NCBI GenBank assembly: GCA_039621445.1
Contig: CP154956.1
Coordinates: 76,876,474 to 76,940,473 of the forward strand
Reading direction: 5' to 3'
DNA: 64,000 nucleotides
Source: Euglena gracilis
Lineage: Eukaryota > Euglenida > Euglenophyceae > Euglenales
This document shows positions 29,713-40,047 of the stretch, piece after piece (position 1 is the stretch's first letter; each line of letters begins with the position of its first letter). Both the position numbers and the translations under genes were made by a program. Under the pieces are notes generated by a model. The model did no database searches and had not been told where the DNA came from. It saw only the letters and a program-made list of their open reading frames with translations.

Positions 29713-30254
29713 TCTGGAACTCAACAGGGGGTCCCACTAGCCCCCCCATGTGCCTGACCAGTCCAGACCCCGGACCCCCCCACGAACTCGACCGGTCTGG
29801 TTGAGTTCGCAACTCGACAGGGGGTATTGCGGTGGCCTTTTTGGGGGAAAAGCCAAAAACCATGACCAAAAAATGGCATATTTGCCACTGTTGACAAAGG
29901 ATACCACATTTGAATGGCTGCAGCCTTTAAGAGGGTTCACTTCTCATTATCTGATGAAATCTGAGAAATGAGCTGCAAAAAAGCGGAATCTGCTAGCATT
30001 GTGGGTATCCCGGAATTTATGATTTAGAAATTACACAGCTGTAATTGATTCTAACTAAATGAATTTTTTTGAAATTTATGACAGAAGTGTGATGTAGTTT
30101 TGAAAAAAGCTTTTCGGGGTCACTCCAAAACGTCTTTTCTTTGCACAGATCCCAAAAATTCCATATCTGTCCTTGCGCACCATTTAAAGGTGCAGTGAAA
30201 GACCCAGAGCGAAAAAATATCTTTTTTTATGCAAAACCAACTTTGCACAGCCAG

Positions 30255-30310
30255 CATTGCGCTTTATTGCCGATGAACCTGTGGGGTTCGAACCCACGGC
30301 TGGGGTTGTG
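30255..30310 (-). tRNA. tRNA 3'-half relic (T-arm only)
   Basis: On the minus strand, GTGGG-TTCGAAC-CCCAC is a perfect 5-bp T-arm with a canonical 7-base loop, followed by an acceptor-like tail. Upstream sequence is AT-rich, with no D-arm or matching 5' acceptor strand. It is probably a truncated tRNA or tRNA-derived SINE fragment. Confidence 0.3.
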
Positions 30311-30510
30311 CCTGGACTAGAAAAATAAAATATTTTCCAATTCAATTGAAAAAATTCATGACAAAAATTCAAGAATATGAAAAATATTTTGAAAAATATG
30401 AAGGCCACGTTCCCAGTTTAGGAAGGTTCCTCGCTCTTCAGCCATAAAGAAAATCTCAATGTCCACAAAATTCCTTGGGGCTGGGGGTTGTGAGGCTTCT
30501 AAAGTGCCTA

Positions 30511-30843
30511 CCATGCCCCCCCCCCCGAGCTATTCCCGTCCCCCCTTACGGCCCAAGGCGAACAGTACGGGGGAGGAAGAGCTCGGAGGGCGGACCTAGG
30601 TCCGCCCTCACATACCCGAACCTTGGACAGCCTAAAAGGGTCATTTTTGCAACTTTTTGGGATGCTCGCAAAAAATGGTCACTTTTGCCAAAAATCAAAT
30701 TTTGAAAACGTCCCAGAAACATCGATTGTTTAACACTTTCTTGCGAAGTTCTCCATGAAAAGTGCTATGACAGTGAGCTATTCCCATCCCTCCTGTGGGA
30801 ATAGCTCGGGGAGAACAGCTCGGGGGACCCCCCGATGTCATGG
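30511..30843. mobile_element. MITE with CCATGCCCC...GAGCTATTCCC ends, copy 1
   Basis: It starts TA|CCATGCCCCCCCCCCCCGAG and ends ...GATGTCATGG. Internal blocks (GAGCTATTCCCGTCCCC, GGGTCATTTTTGCAACTTTTT, AAAAGTGCTATGACAGTGAG, GGGAATAGCTCGGGG) match copy 2 at 32229-32581 along the whole length. The right TA is CA here. Non-coding. Confidence 0.7.
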
Positions 30844-30849
30844 CATCCT

Positions 30850-31740
30850 TTTGTGGATGAAAATGCTCCTAAACTTGAATTTTCTTGTGCCAGGCCCCTC
30901 TGTCAGCTACCAACATGTATGCAAAGGGAAATGATATTCTTCAAGTTTGAAAAATAAAAAATAGATTTTCAATTTTTCAATGAAATTTTCATTTATTTTT
31001 CAGGCACAACCCCACCCACGGCCTTGCCATTGCGGTGCACCAATGCATGGACAAAGCACGGATGCGGCAACGGTTTCCGAAACACCCCCATTTGACCCCC
31101 AATTCCCCGCCAGGCCCGAGTTATTCACCTGCGAAAGGGTCCAAACTTTTTTTGTGCAAAAGCTTTGTGGAAAAGTGGGGTTTATGCCTTGTTGTTAAGC
31201 CACAGGCAAACAGTGTCATGGGTGTCATGGTGATAATCCCTCCCGGTCCTACCCAAGAAATCAACCAGTTTTGCACAGGTCAAAATAAGTTTAATTGGGG
31301 GTGTGAAGGAGCCCAGGCATTCGCCAAATAGTTCGGGGTGAGGGTAATTGACCCCTGATTGCAAATTGCCGGAGTGTTTTTGAGAGGAGTGCAAAATTAT
31401 TTTCAGAATCGGCGTGATTGCTTACAGAACATATAACAAGCTTAAATGCGAAGTAGACCATTTGAGTGAAATGCTCCCTAACCCCAAACAACTTTGTCCC
31501 TTGCAAAACAATCGAGAAAAATTTTGGGCCCCTGTTTCTGGCTATGATCGGAGCCAGGAGGGGCATCGTTTGGGGGGGGGGTGGCAGGGGTGCCCCAGTG
31601 GGTGTTCCATACGGATTTTGCGGAAAATGTTTGCATTGGTCCGGCCTGAAGGTGGCACGTGTTGTTTCACAAGGGCAACACATTGTCAGATTTCAATCTG
31701 TCCTTGCCATGGGTCGTTTGTTGCATTCAAAATGGTGCCA
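30850..31740. other. No gene seen
   Basis: Open frames here are short and lack motifs or clear splice sites. Sequence is AT-rich to 31000, then mixed. Confidence 0.4.
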
Positions 31741-31806
31741 GGCGGTAGACTGGGGGGGGGGGCGCGTAGTGGGTAGTCGGCCGACTAGTTGGCCGACTAC
31801 CCAATT

Positions 31807-32032
31807 GGGGGGTCGGCACGCCGTGGCGAGCCGTCTGGCTAGGGGGGGGGGGGTTGGCGTGGCGAGGGGGTCCCGGATGGGGGGGGGGTGCGCGGGGGTT
31901 TTCCAAGAAAATTTTCTTTGGCGCGGCTGACATGGCGTGGCGAGGGGGTCTGAAAAAGGGGGGGAGGGGGGGGGTAAAATGGCGTGGCGAGGGGGTCGTT
32001 GAGGGGGGGGGGGAGGGGTGTGCCGACCCCCC
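31807..32032. mobile_element. GGGGGGTCGGCAC-ended element, copy 1
   Basis: Ends GGGGGGTCGGCAC and GTGCCGACCCCCC are inverted; ATT borders both sides (possible 3-bp duplication). The word GGCGTGGCGAGGGGGTC occurs four times inside, with CAAGAAAATTTTCTTTGGCG at the centre. A second copy lies at 34058-34283 and an inverted, truncated one at 35948-36066. Confidence 0.75.
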
Positions 32033-32100
32033 ATTGGTCGGCCGACTGGGCCTAGTCGGCCGACTGGGCTTAGTCGGCCGACTGGTCGGCGGAGCACCCA
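32033..32100. repeat. GTCGGCCGACTGG tandem palindromes
   Basis: Four near-perfect copies of the palindromic unit GGTCGGCCGACTGG in about 60 bases. Similar units lie on the other side of the adjacent element at 31770-31800, so the element may have inserted into this array. Confidence 0.7.
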
Positions 32101-32228
32101 CTCTAATATACAAACAGGTCAAATCCGCCGACTTTTAAACCCCCCCAAGAAAATTATTGTCCAAATCATCCCAAAACCGGCAGAAACACACCCAAATGGC
32201 TCTAGAACCACCTAATCGGGGGTGAATA

Positions 32229-32581
32229 CCATGCCCCCGCCCCCCCCGAGCTATTCCCGTCCCCGGGACCCTTTACGGCCCAATGGGAACAGCACGGGGG
32301 GGGGGGACAGCTCGGGGGGGACTAAGGCCCCCCGAGCTATTCCCATACCCGACCCTCGGGCAACCCAAAAGGGGTCATTTTTGGCAACTTTTTTGGATGT
32401 TCGCAAAAAATGGCCAATTTTGAGCACATTTGCCAAAAGGTGATTTTTGGAAATGGTCCAAAAACGTCGATTTTTGACCACTTTGTTAGGAAGTTCTTCA
32501 TAAAAAGTGCTATGACAGTGAGCTATTCCCGTACCCCCAATGGGAATTGCTCGGGGGGGGGGATAGCTCGGGGGGGCAAGG
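32229..32581. mobile_element. MITE with CCATGCCCC...GAGCTATTCCC ends, copy 2 (TA-flanked)
   Basis: Ends TA|CCATGCCCCCGCCCCC and GGGGGGGCAAGG|TA. The interior is homologous to copy 1 at 30511-30843 along its length. The TA border on both sides points to a Tc1/mariner-type mechanism. Confidence 0.75.
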
Positions 32582-33442
32582 TATGCAAAAATTTGGGAGA
32601 AAAATATCTGATTTAGCCACTTTTTTTCAGCAGAATTTCACCTTTGCCCATGATATTTTCCGTACAGTGGCAAGAAAAACCCAGTCAACATGACCCACAA
32701 AAAAAAAACTTACCCCCAAAAATTTTTTGACAACATCCCTCCCCCGTGACAGGTCGTAGGCCGACTAAGTTCATCGACAAATGGGAGGTTGGGGGTGTGG
32801 TGGGCAGTACCCCCCCCCCCCGCCCATGTCAAATCGACCAACAAAAAAGGATTTTGCCCCCCGAGTATTTTGCCAGCATAAAGGGATTTCGTAATTTAAA
32901 CCGGCGTTTGGGACGCCGGGTTCAGGACAGAACTGGCGTCCCCCCCCCCACGGGTTTTCCGGACGCCAATTCTGTCCTGAAACCCGGGGTTAGGGACACC
33001 GGTTCTGTCCAAAACCGGCGTCCGTTTTGTCAATCCTAAAAATGTCATAAAAAGTGCCCCAAAACCCTGAGATGACTGTTTTAACCATGTAGCACAAAGA
33101 AATTTGACATTCGGCGACCACTGGGGTGGATATCCAATTTTGGTGAAAATTGGCCCAGATTTGGAAATAGAGTACCGTGCAGCGTGGAAAAATCTGATGA
33201 CCACCGCTGGTCGTCTGGTGAAAAGAGCTTTCGATCGAGGGGTAACTTGGCACCCTGACGTTGCACGCAGCCCGAGATACGCTCGCGATCGTCGGATCAG
33301 CCAGAATCTCAGTTGAAATTTGTCGTGATTTTCGGTGCTGTTTGCTTTAAGATGCTTACCGTGCTCCCCCCCCCCCGAGTTAGTCACCCCCTTGGGAGGG
33401 GAATTTGGCCAAGGGTGACTAATAGGGGGGGGGTGACTAACT

Positions 33443-33999
33443 CAGGGGGGGGGGATAATTGATATCGGAGGCCTTCGGAAAAATTGCGGAAAAATTGCGG
33501 AAAAATTGCGGAAATTGCGGAAAAATTGCGGAAAAATTGATATCAGGAATATACGCATTTCTGCTTGAGGGGACTTAGAAATTTTTCAATTGTGAGGTTC
33601 AGAACACCGCAATACCCACGTCGATGCAGGCGAGCACAAACCAACGCGCTTGATGTTCTTTGCACAGGTGGGACGCACCCAATCCTGTGACTAGTGATGC
33701 ACCTGTGAGAAAAATTGGTAAACTGGGGGGGGAACAACAAAACACAATAGCACACCTGTTGATTTTTGAAGAATGGCTTGAACTCATTGCATCTTCCATC
33801 TTCGGTGGTGGGGAAAAAATTCTGCGGAAAAAAAATGGGAAAAAATTGCGGAAAAATTGCGGAAATTGTGGAAAAATTGCGGAAAATTGCGGAAAATTGC
33901 GGAAATTGCGGAAAATTGCGGAAATTGCGGAAAAATTGCGGAAAATTGCGGAAATTGCGGAAAATTGCGGAAAATTGCGGATATCAATTTCCCCCCCTG
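33443..33999. mobile_element. CAGGGGG...GATATC element with TTGCGGAAAA arrays, copy 1
   Basis: Ends CAGGGGGGGGGGATAATTGA then TATC, and GATATCAATTTCCCCCCCTG. Target duplication: ACTAACT at 33436-33442 and 34000-34006, or 8 bp GACTAACT if the terminal G is counted to the target. Two arrays of TTGCGGAAAA(A) flank a unique ~270-base core with GACGCACCCAATCCTGTGAC. The core is shared with copy 2 (55097-55621), which is in the opposite orientation. Non-coding. Confidence 0.88.
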
Positions 34000-34057
34000 A
34001 CTAACTCGGGGGGGGGGGTCAATTTTTGCCCAAATTTTGCCCTCTGCCCCAACTCTT

Positions 34058-34283
34058 GGGGGGGGGGTCGGCACGCCGTGGCGAGGGGTCTGGGGGGAGG
34101 GAGGGTTTTGGCGTGGCGAGGGGGTCTCGGATGGGGGGGGGAGGGGTGCGCGGGGGTTTGCCAAGAAAATTTTCTTTGGCGGGCCTGACATGGCGTGGCG
34201 AGGGGGCCTCAAAAGGGGGGGGGGGTAAAATGGCGCGGCGAGGGGGTCGGTGAGGGGGGGGGGGAGGGGTGTGCCGACCCCCC
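34058..34283. mobile_element. GGGGGGTCGGCAC-ended element, copy 2
   Basis: Same ends and the same internal order as 31807-32032 (GGCGTGGCGAGGGGGTC repeats around CAAGAAAATTTTCTTTGGCG). It is nested in the TA-flanked element 33359-34471. Confidence 0.75.
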
Positions 34284-34674
34284 TGGGGGATTCAAGGTTG
34301 TTTTTTGGGCATTCCAGGCGACTTTTCATTGATGGCAACAATCAAAAAAATTCCGATGGCCAAATTTGGTGCTTTTTTGAAGAAAAATATTTCCCTCCGA
34401 AAAAAAATTTGCCCAGGGCCCAAGGGTGACTAATAGGGGGGGTGACTAACTAGGGGGAGGGGGGGGCATGGTAATGAACCACACAGAAGCGATTTTTCTC
34501 TTTGAATCGACGTCTTGAGAGGTCCAGGGGGGCACAAGGATTGTGAAATTAGGATTTCCCAGTGACAGGATACAGAGTACTGTGCAGTGGCAGAATTTAG
34601 TGGTGATTACTGGTCGTCTGATGAAAAGAGTTTTCGATTGAGGGGTGAGTTTGCACCTAAGCGATCAACACAGA

Positions 34675-34985
34675 CAGAGGGGGGTGTTGGGGTCGCGGGG
34701 GGGGGGGGGGTCGCGGGGGGGTCGCGGGGGGGTCGCGGGGGGGAAATGGGTTTCGCGGCAGGTCATGCGTGACCTTCTAATTTTAGATCCCAATTAGGAA
34801 TTTGCGCACCATTTGGGTCCAAAAATAGGTCCAATTAGGAATTTGGGACCAAATTTTCGTATTTTTGATTCCTAATTGAGTGGCAAATTCCAAATTAATG
34901 TGAATTTTTTGTACTTTTCGGAAGCCCGAATCGGGCTCAGGGTGGGGTCGCGGGGGGGTCGCGGGGGGGTCGCGGGGGAAACACC
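34675..34985. mobile_element. GTCGCGGGGGG-ended insert in repeat A
   Basis: Repeats of GGGGTCGCGGGG at both ends in direct orientation, with GGGGGTGTT at the left and AACACCCCC at the right, surround an A/T-rich core with CCAATTAGGAATTTG words in both orientations. The matching position in repeat A copy 2 (about 53625) has no insert. Confidence 0.55.
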
Positions 34986-35539
34986 CCCAAGATACGCTCG
35001 CAATCGTTGGAATTTGGCGAAATGCAAAGTAGCGTGACATCTCAGATCAGCGGTGAAAGATTGGTCCTGGGAGTGTCCTTTGATCGAAGGTTGGGGACGC
35101 CGGTTCTGTCCTGAAACCGTGTCTTGGGGCTCCGGTTTCATGCCCGAACCGGCGTCTGGGACGCCGGTTCGGGCGGGAAATTTCTGCGCCGAACCGGCGT
35201 CCCAGACGCCGGTTCAGGCGTGAAACCGGCGTCTGGGGGACCCAAAACAAAAAGTGCCAAAAAGTGTCCAAAAGGGTTTGTAGACAGGTGGCAATCATAT
35301 TTGAGCAGTTTTTGGGTGGCCTTGGGCCAAAAATTGGGGGTTTTTGAGGAACAATTTCCTTTTGGCCAATTTTGGAGAATTTCTGAAATAGAATACCACA
35401 CAGGAAGGCAGAAATCTAAGGCCATCTGCTGAAAGCCCTTGAGAAGAGCTTTCGATCGATGGGCAACATGGCAGCTGAAAAGTGGAATTTCAGATATGCA
35501 AATGGGGTCTGAAAAATGCGGAAAAATGCGATCGCTGAT

Positions 35540-35947
35540 TTTGAGGGCGCTTCGCTTTGCAATCTGGCATACAGCTACCCCTCTACGCAGCCAAACTCAA
35601 TCATGCGTCTGTTCAAAATGCCGTGCGCACACTGCAGACATTCACCGGGCCCAATGTGGGCTCCTTGCAACGATGGCTCGACAACCCTGATGACATCCGA
35701 TTGGTGGATAACGATCAGCAATCACAACACTGGTGGACAACCCATCTCCATCGGGCCTCCCTAGACAAGCTCTACTCCGCCAGCTAGCTCACCGCGGGAC
35801 CAAGCCAGACTGTCGGAGACACAAAACGGATTGGGGTCAGCTTGGATGAGAGCAACACCCCTAGCCTCACTTCACACAAACCTATCATCGGAGGAATACA
35901 TCCTCTCATTCAAGTGGTGGCTTGGAGTGCCCTTGTTGGATGCCAAA
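35540..35947 (+). pseudogene. LINE-type reverse transcriptase relic (C-terminal part), 5' fragment
   Basis: Fragments typical of the region after the RT thumb in algal non-LTR retrotransposons are scattered over frames: FTGPNVGSLQRWLDNPDDIR, then ATPLASLHTNLSSEEYILSF and KWWLGVPLL, resembling AWLTALPS...F..ALR.RLGLPL. Frameshifts and stops separate the blocks. It is cut at 35948 by an inverted GGGGGGTCGGCAC element. The next domain of the same protein type appears at 38.6 kb. Confidence 0.6.
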
Positions 35948-36066
35948 GGGGGGTCGCACACCCCTCCCCCCCCCTCACCGACCCCCTTGCCACGCCATTT
36001 TACCCCCCCCTCCCCCCCTTTTCAGACCCCCTCGCCACGCCATGTCAGGCCCACCTCGCCACACCA
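35948..36066. mobile_element. Truncated inverted copy of the GGGGGGTCGGCAC element
   Basis: CACACCCCTCCCCCC, GACCCCCTTGCCACGCCATT and TCAGACCCCCTCGCCACGCC are the inverse of the blocks in 31807-32032. It interrupts the LINE relic. Confidence 0.7.
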
Positions 36067-36431
36067 ATGGGCAAGGATTCACTGAATGGGGATCGGGACT
36101 AGGATTGGCAGACATGCTTTTTTCATCCTATGCAGACAGAGGCTGGTGGCAAGCCGCAGGAACACGCAAAATGACGTTGAAAAATAAGAAGTTTTTTGGT
36201 CATTTTGGGGTCAACTTTTCATTAGTTGGGCACTTGGGGGAGTTGGGTTGGTGGGAGGATGTTGCTGGGGGTGCCACTATGGTCATCCCCAAAATTGGAT
36301 TTGAACCACCATTGCGAAAAAAGATTCCCACTTCACAATGGTGCATGCGACCTGTGGTTGCAGAGGCTATTTACCAGAAGTATATGCAGGGCGTATTTGG
36401 CCGCGTTGCGTTGTGGCTCATTTTGGGGTAA

Positions 36432-36521
36432 ACCCCCCCCCCAAATATAAAACCCCCCCGGTTTTATAATTGGGCGGAAATTTCAAGACCCCGAGGGGGG
36501 GTTTTATATTTGGGGGGGGTT
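36432..36521. mobile_element. 90-bp TA-flanked AACCCCC...GGGGGTT element
   Basis: TA|AACCCCCCCCCCAAATATAAAA ... TATTTGGGGGGGGTT|TA (each side abbreviated). The same end structure occurs at 40133-40359. Related one-sided units (GGGGGGTTTTATATTTGG) follow at 36743-36852. Confidence 0.65.
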
Positions 36522-36589
36522 TATATTCGGTCGGGAAAATCAACTTCCCGGTGGGCTCCAGTAGACACTTTATTGGTCCAAAATAACAA

Positions 36590-36900
36590 ATACGCCCACC
36601 CTTGGGGGTCCAAAAACTTCATTTTTCGGGCGAAGGAGCAATTTTCACATGTTTTTGGTAAAAATTGTTCCCAAATCAGCCAAAAATGACAATTTTGGGA
36701 GATATTTTGTCGAAAATTTTTCCTTCCGGCGCTTCGCGCCGGAGGGGGGGTTTTATATTTGGGCGGGATTTCAAGGTCCTCAGGGGGGGTTTTATATTTG
36801 GGGGGGGGGTTTGTATTTGGGGGGGGGTTATATTTGGGGGGGGGGGTTATTTGAAGGTGTACCCAAAAGATGGGCAGTTCGAATTTTTGGTCCCACGGCA
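36590..36900. repeat. Repeat with GGCGC hairpin and GGGGTTTTATATTTGG units
   Basis: An A/T-rich block with the CCGGCGCTTCGCGCCGG hairpin at 36727-36743 is followed by four tandem GGGGGGTT(TT)ATATTTGG units. Confidence 0.6.
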
Positions 36901-37384
36901 ACATCAAGGGCAAATGCATACCACCCACCTCCCCCCCCCCATGACCCCCCCCCGCCCCACAATAAAAAATAAAAAAAACCCAAAAAAAAACAATAAAGAG
37001 GGACAAAACAAAATTGCCGCCTCGTTCGCCGAATTGGAAGTCCATGGCGCTCGTTTAAAAAAGTCAAAAAAAAAACTTTTTTTCCTTTTTTTCGCCATTT
37101 TTGCCCATCTTTTTCCCCACCGGAGCCCCGCCTTAAATCTTCGCCCAAAAAAAAAAAAAAAGCTTTTACCAGTGGCCCCAGGCAAAAAACAAAAGTGGTA
37201 ATAGGTACTGTAAAAAACCTCGTTGCCTTTGGAACATTTGTCCATGGCTAGTGGCCCAAAAACAAAAAAAAAAAGTTTTTTTAAAAAAGTGTTTTTTAAA
37301 AAACAAAAAACGCCATTAAAAAAATTGCTTTTAATTTTAGCTTTTTTTGCCCATCCCAAACACAAAAAGCATAGTTAAATTCTG

Positions 37385-37585
37385 CCTTTTGAAACCGTGT
37401 TTGGGCCGATTTCGAGACTTTAAAAGTCTTAAATCTTCGCCCAAAACACGGTTTCAAACAAGAACAGTGTTTTAGGCCAAGGTTTTAGGGGGGCCCAGGG
37501 GCGACCACGGCGCCTTCGGCGCCGCGGTCCCCGCCCCTGGGCTCCCCCTAACTCTTGGCCCAAACACAGTTCTTGACACAGTTCC
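37385..37585. repeat. Fold-back repeat B, copy 1 (inverted copy at 42.6 kb)
   Basis: GAAACCGTGTTTGGGC, GACTTTAAAAGTCTTAA, GGCCCAGGGGCGACC and the palindrome CGGCGCCTTCGGCGCCG are all found in reverse order and orientation at 42610-42800. Each copy itself folds back. Confidence 0.85.
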
Positions 37586-37604
37586 CGCGCTCTGTCAAAA
37601 AAGG

Positions 37605-37850
37605 ACCTAGTTTGGAATGGTTTCCAGCCAAAATGGCAGAAAAATGCCCTATTTTGACCATTCTTGTTGAAGACAACCAAAAGTATTGGTTTTCAAGTCA
37701 TTTGAGCTAAGATTGGTTCACCCTTGCAAAGGCAAAATTTGGACCATCATTTTCCCCTTTGTTTTTTGTTTTTTTTTGCCCGTTTTTTTTTAAATAAAAA
37801 ACAAAAAAAACTTTTTTAAAAAAAACAAAAAAACGCCAGCTATGGTCCAT
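37605..37850. repeat. Repeat C, copy 1 (inverted copy at 44.2 kb)
   Basis: AAATGGCAGAAAAATGCCC, TTCTTGTTGAAGACAACC, AAGATTGGTTCACCCTTGC and GGACCATCATTTTCCCC match the inverse of 44215-44440. One end is a GTTTTTTTT/AAAAAAAAC palindromic block. Confidence 0.85.
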
Positions 37851-37854
37851 GGTG

Positions 37855-38230
37855 ATGGTGGAAATCAATGGAGATCAGGCAGTAGACTTTGGTCATTTTG
37901 ACCCCCCTCCCCCCCCCCCTATGGTGAAGTTCACCGTTTGAAAGTTCACCGGGGGGTCCCGGACCCCCTCCCCCCCCCCCTCTGCCTAACCCATCGGTGA
38001 ACTTCACCGGTGAAGTTCACCAAGAGAGCACTTTTTTGGCCAAAAATGGCCAAAAATGGCTTTTTGGGCAAGTTTTCGGAAATTTCAATAAAATTCCATG
38101 AAGCATCAACCTCAAAATGACCATTTTGAGAGGAAAGGAGCAAAATTTTACCCATGAAAATTTCACCCCCAACCTTCAAAACGGTGCAGTTCACCGGTGA
38201 ACTTCACCGGTGAACTTCACCGCCGAAAGT
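37855..38230. repeat. GGTGAAGTTCACC palindrome repeat, copy 1
   Basis: CTATGGTGAAGTTCACCG then TTTGAAAGTTCACCGGGG, a G/C-run block, and CATCGGTGAACTTCACCGG match 43380-43550 directly. The units GGTGAAGTTCACC and GGTGAACTTCACC are perfect palindromes and recur to 38350. Confidence 0.85.
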
Positions 38231-38559
38231 ACCCCCCCCTCCCCCCCCCCCCCAAACCGCTGCTCGCCCCCCCACGCTGTCGGCCCAGCCCCGTGGAGAC
38301 AGATCCCCCCCCCCCCCCCGGTGAATGTTCACCGGTGAACTTCACCGGGGGGGTCCACAGCCCCCCCCACCCCTGCCTAACCTCCAATATGCTGCATTTA
38401 CAGCATCCAAACAACCACACACCGCATTTTCCCAGCTTTGTTCTCGGGAACAGGCTTTTTTTCTTTTTCACAAAAAACACCTTCCAAAAAAAGAGCCCGT
38501 TGGAAAGTTTGGACACTTTTCCTGTGGTGGTGGAGAATGGACCAAACCGTTTTCAACCC

Positions 38560-39560
38560 AAGTACTCATCTGCAGTCGTCAAATTTCAAGCTGTTATTTC
38601 AAACCTGGGCTTCCCCCAAGTGCCCGGGATGTGACGCTGCAGTGGATGAATGGGGAGACCATCTGCTCTGCTGTCTGCGCAACAACTACTCTGAAAGACA
38701 CAACACTCTACAGGACAAATTGTTTGAGATCTTGAGGTCTTCCAGACAAGGTGTAACCAAAGAAGTACAGATCCCGAATCAACCAGATCAACACCTAAGG
38801 CCAGCCGATCTGCTCCTGTCTGCCTGGAACAACGGCATACCCACCGCACTCGACCTGACAATCGTCCACAGTTGGCAGAATGCCAATTGACAAAGCAAAG
38901 AAAAGTGGAAACTGTTTCTGAAACAAAAAGAAAAACAGAAACACGACAAGTATGACGAGCCCTGCCAAAAGGCAGGGTGGAGCTTCACCACAGCCGCCTT
39001 CGGCACATGGGGTGGCTGGGGACTAGAAGGAGCCAAGAACATCAAACGAATACTACAAAGAGCTGCCTCCTGGCAAGAGGGAGAGCAGCGCCAGAGCTGC
39101 AGGAACAACTGTCGATATCCCTAACGAGGCAAATAGCCAAAATCCTGGCGACCAAGGCACGCATACCCTGAACAACACCGGGCACGCCCGGGCGGAGACT
39201 GATAACCGTACACACAAAAGCCACCAAGCAAAAACTACCCAGAGCCACCTAAAGCGACCCGCGCCAAGAGCACTCCCCCGGAAGGAACACCCACTCCCCC
39301 CAGCTTCCTCCCGCCCGTCGTACAGCTGACAGACCACCTCTCTGCACCGTGTGTTTCACAGCCCTTTCCTTTGTACTTTACTTTCGGCTCTCCTCCCTCC
39401 CACCATGAGAACCTACTGTGCACATTACTTTTTTCTGTCTCAAGAAAAAAAGAAGCGGGCCTTCGTTTGGGCTTTGCCCTTGCCCCTTACATCACCCCAC
39501 TTCCGCTTTGTATATAGCCTTGCTCCTCTGACTAACTAACTAACTAACTAACTTAGTCGG
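38560..39560 (+). pseudogene. LINE relic: Cys/His domain, C-terminus and (CTAA)n 3' tail
   Basis: CPGCDAAVDEWGDHLLCCLR then ERHNTLQDKLFEILRSS and RPADLLLSAWNNG, ALDLTIVHSW matches the C-terminal domain of algal non-LTR reverse transcriptases (CPxC...GDHxxxC...RHN...RPADI...DVTV). An in-frame TGA (38889-38891) is followed in the same frame by QSKEKWKLFLKQ...KYDEPCQKAGWSF, AFGTWGGWG, the family's usual ending. After a 3' UTR-like stretch comes (CTAA)6 at 39532-39553, a simple-repeat tail as seen in many LINEs. Upstream parts lie at 35.5 kb, beyond about 2.6 kb of nested repeats. Confidence 0.72.
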
Positions 39561-40047
39561 CCTGCGTTCTCCTTGCGGGCTACCGCCCACCACCCCAACG
39601 TGATGACGTTCACGTTCATGAATGCCGGTTCGGGCGGGAAGTCAAAGGGGGAGCACGCCGTCGGCCAGCCGTCGGCCAGCCGTGTGACTCACAGGAAAAT
39701 GACCCGAGCCACAGCCTTGCAACGCAAAAACAATTTCGCCGCCAATCTCCGTTCAAGGTCATGTTCATCGTTGGTGGAGGCTGCATTTTTGCCATTTGAA
39801 GTCATTTTTCGTCAATTTTTGTCAATTTTGCCAATTTTGGACTTTTTTTTTACCAAATTTTGACCATTTCAGTCATTTTGGGGGGGTCATTCTATAGTCA
39901 TTGTGAAGCGTTATTTGCCTACATATTATTTGAATGACTAAAAAATGTTCAGCTGGTGTCCCACTGGCAAACTTTACCTAATAATGGACAAAAAAAGGCT
40001 CAAATATTGTGTGAAATGGTTTCAAGTGACTCAAAATTGTGGCTCCC

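Larger units (their letters stand above)
33359..34471. mobile_element. TA-flanked element (CCGTGCTCCCC...GGGGGGCATGG) carrying nested insertions
   Basis: Left end TA|CCGTGCTCCCCCCCCCCC then GAGTTAGTCAC. Right end GTGACTAACTAGGGGGAGG then GGGGGGCATGG|TA. The homologous site in repeat A copy 2 (near 53411) lacks the whole insert and fits a TA duplication. Inside it are the CAGGGG element 33443-33999 and a GGGGGGTCGGCAC element 34058-34283. Confidence 0.8.
32885..35245. repeat. Dispersed repeat A, copy 1 (interrupted by insertions)
   Basis: Matches 52950-53800 block by block: ACCGGCGT fold-back words, then GGTGGATATCCAA, GAGTACCGTGCAGCGTGG, GAGCTTTCGATCGAGGGG, GAGATACGCTCGCGATCGT, GGATT-CCCAGTGACAG and GGTCCTGGGAGTGTC. 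Here it is broken by the 1.1-kb element 33359-34471 and by a GTCGCGGGG-rich insert at about 34675-34985; both are absent from the other copy. Shorter relatives are at 35380-35480, 45990-46030, 58690 and 59230-59460. No protein function is suggested. Confidence 0.85.

Noticed and set aside
33185-33240. Hammerhead ribozyme (CTGATGA ... GAAA) in repeat A
   Set aside because: CTGATGA and GAAA are present, but the spacing does not give a stem II closing directly before GAAA, and the words shift between copies.
33478-33985. CRISPR-like array of TTGCGGAAAA repeats
   Set aside because: Units are 10-11 bases with no spacers. They are a minisatellite within a defined transposable element of a eukaryote.
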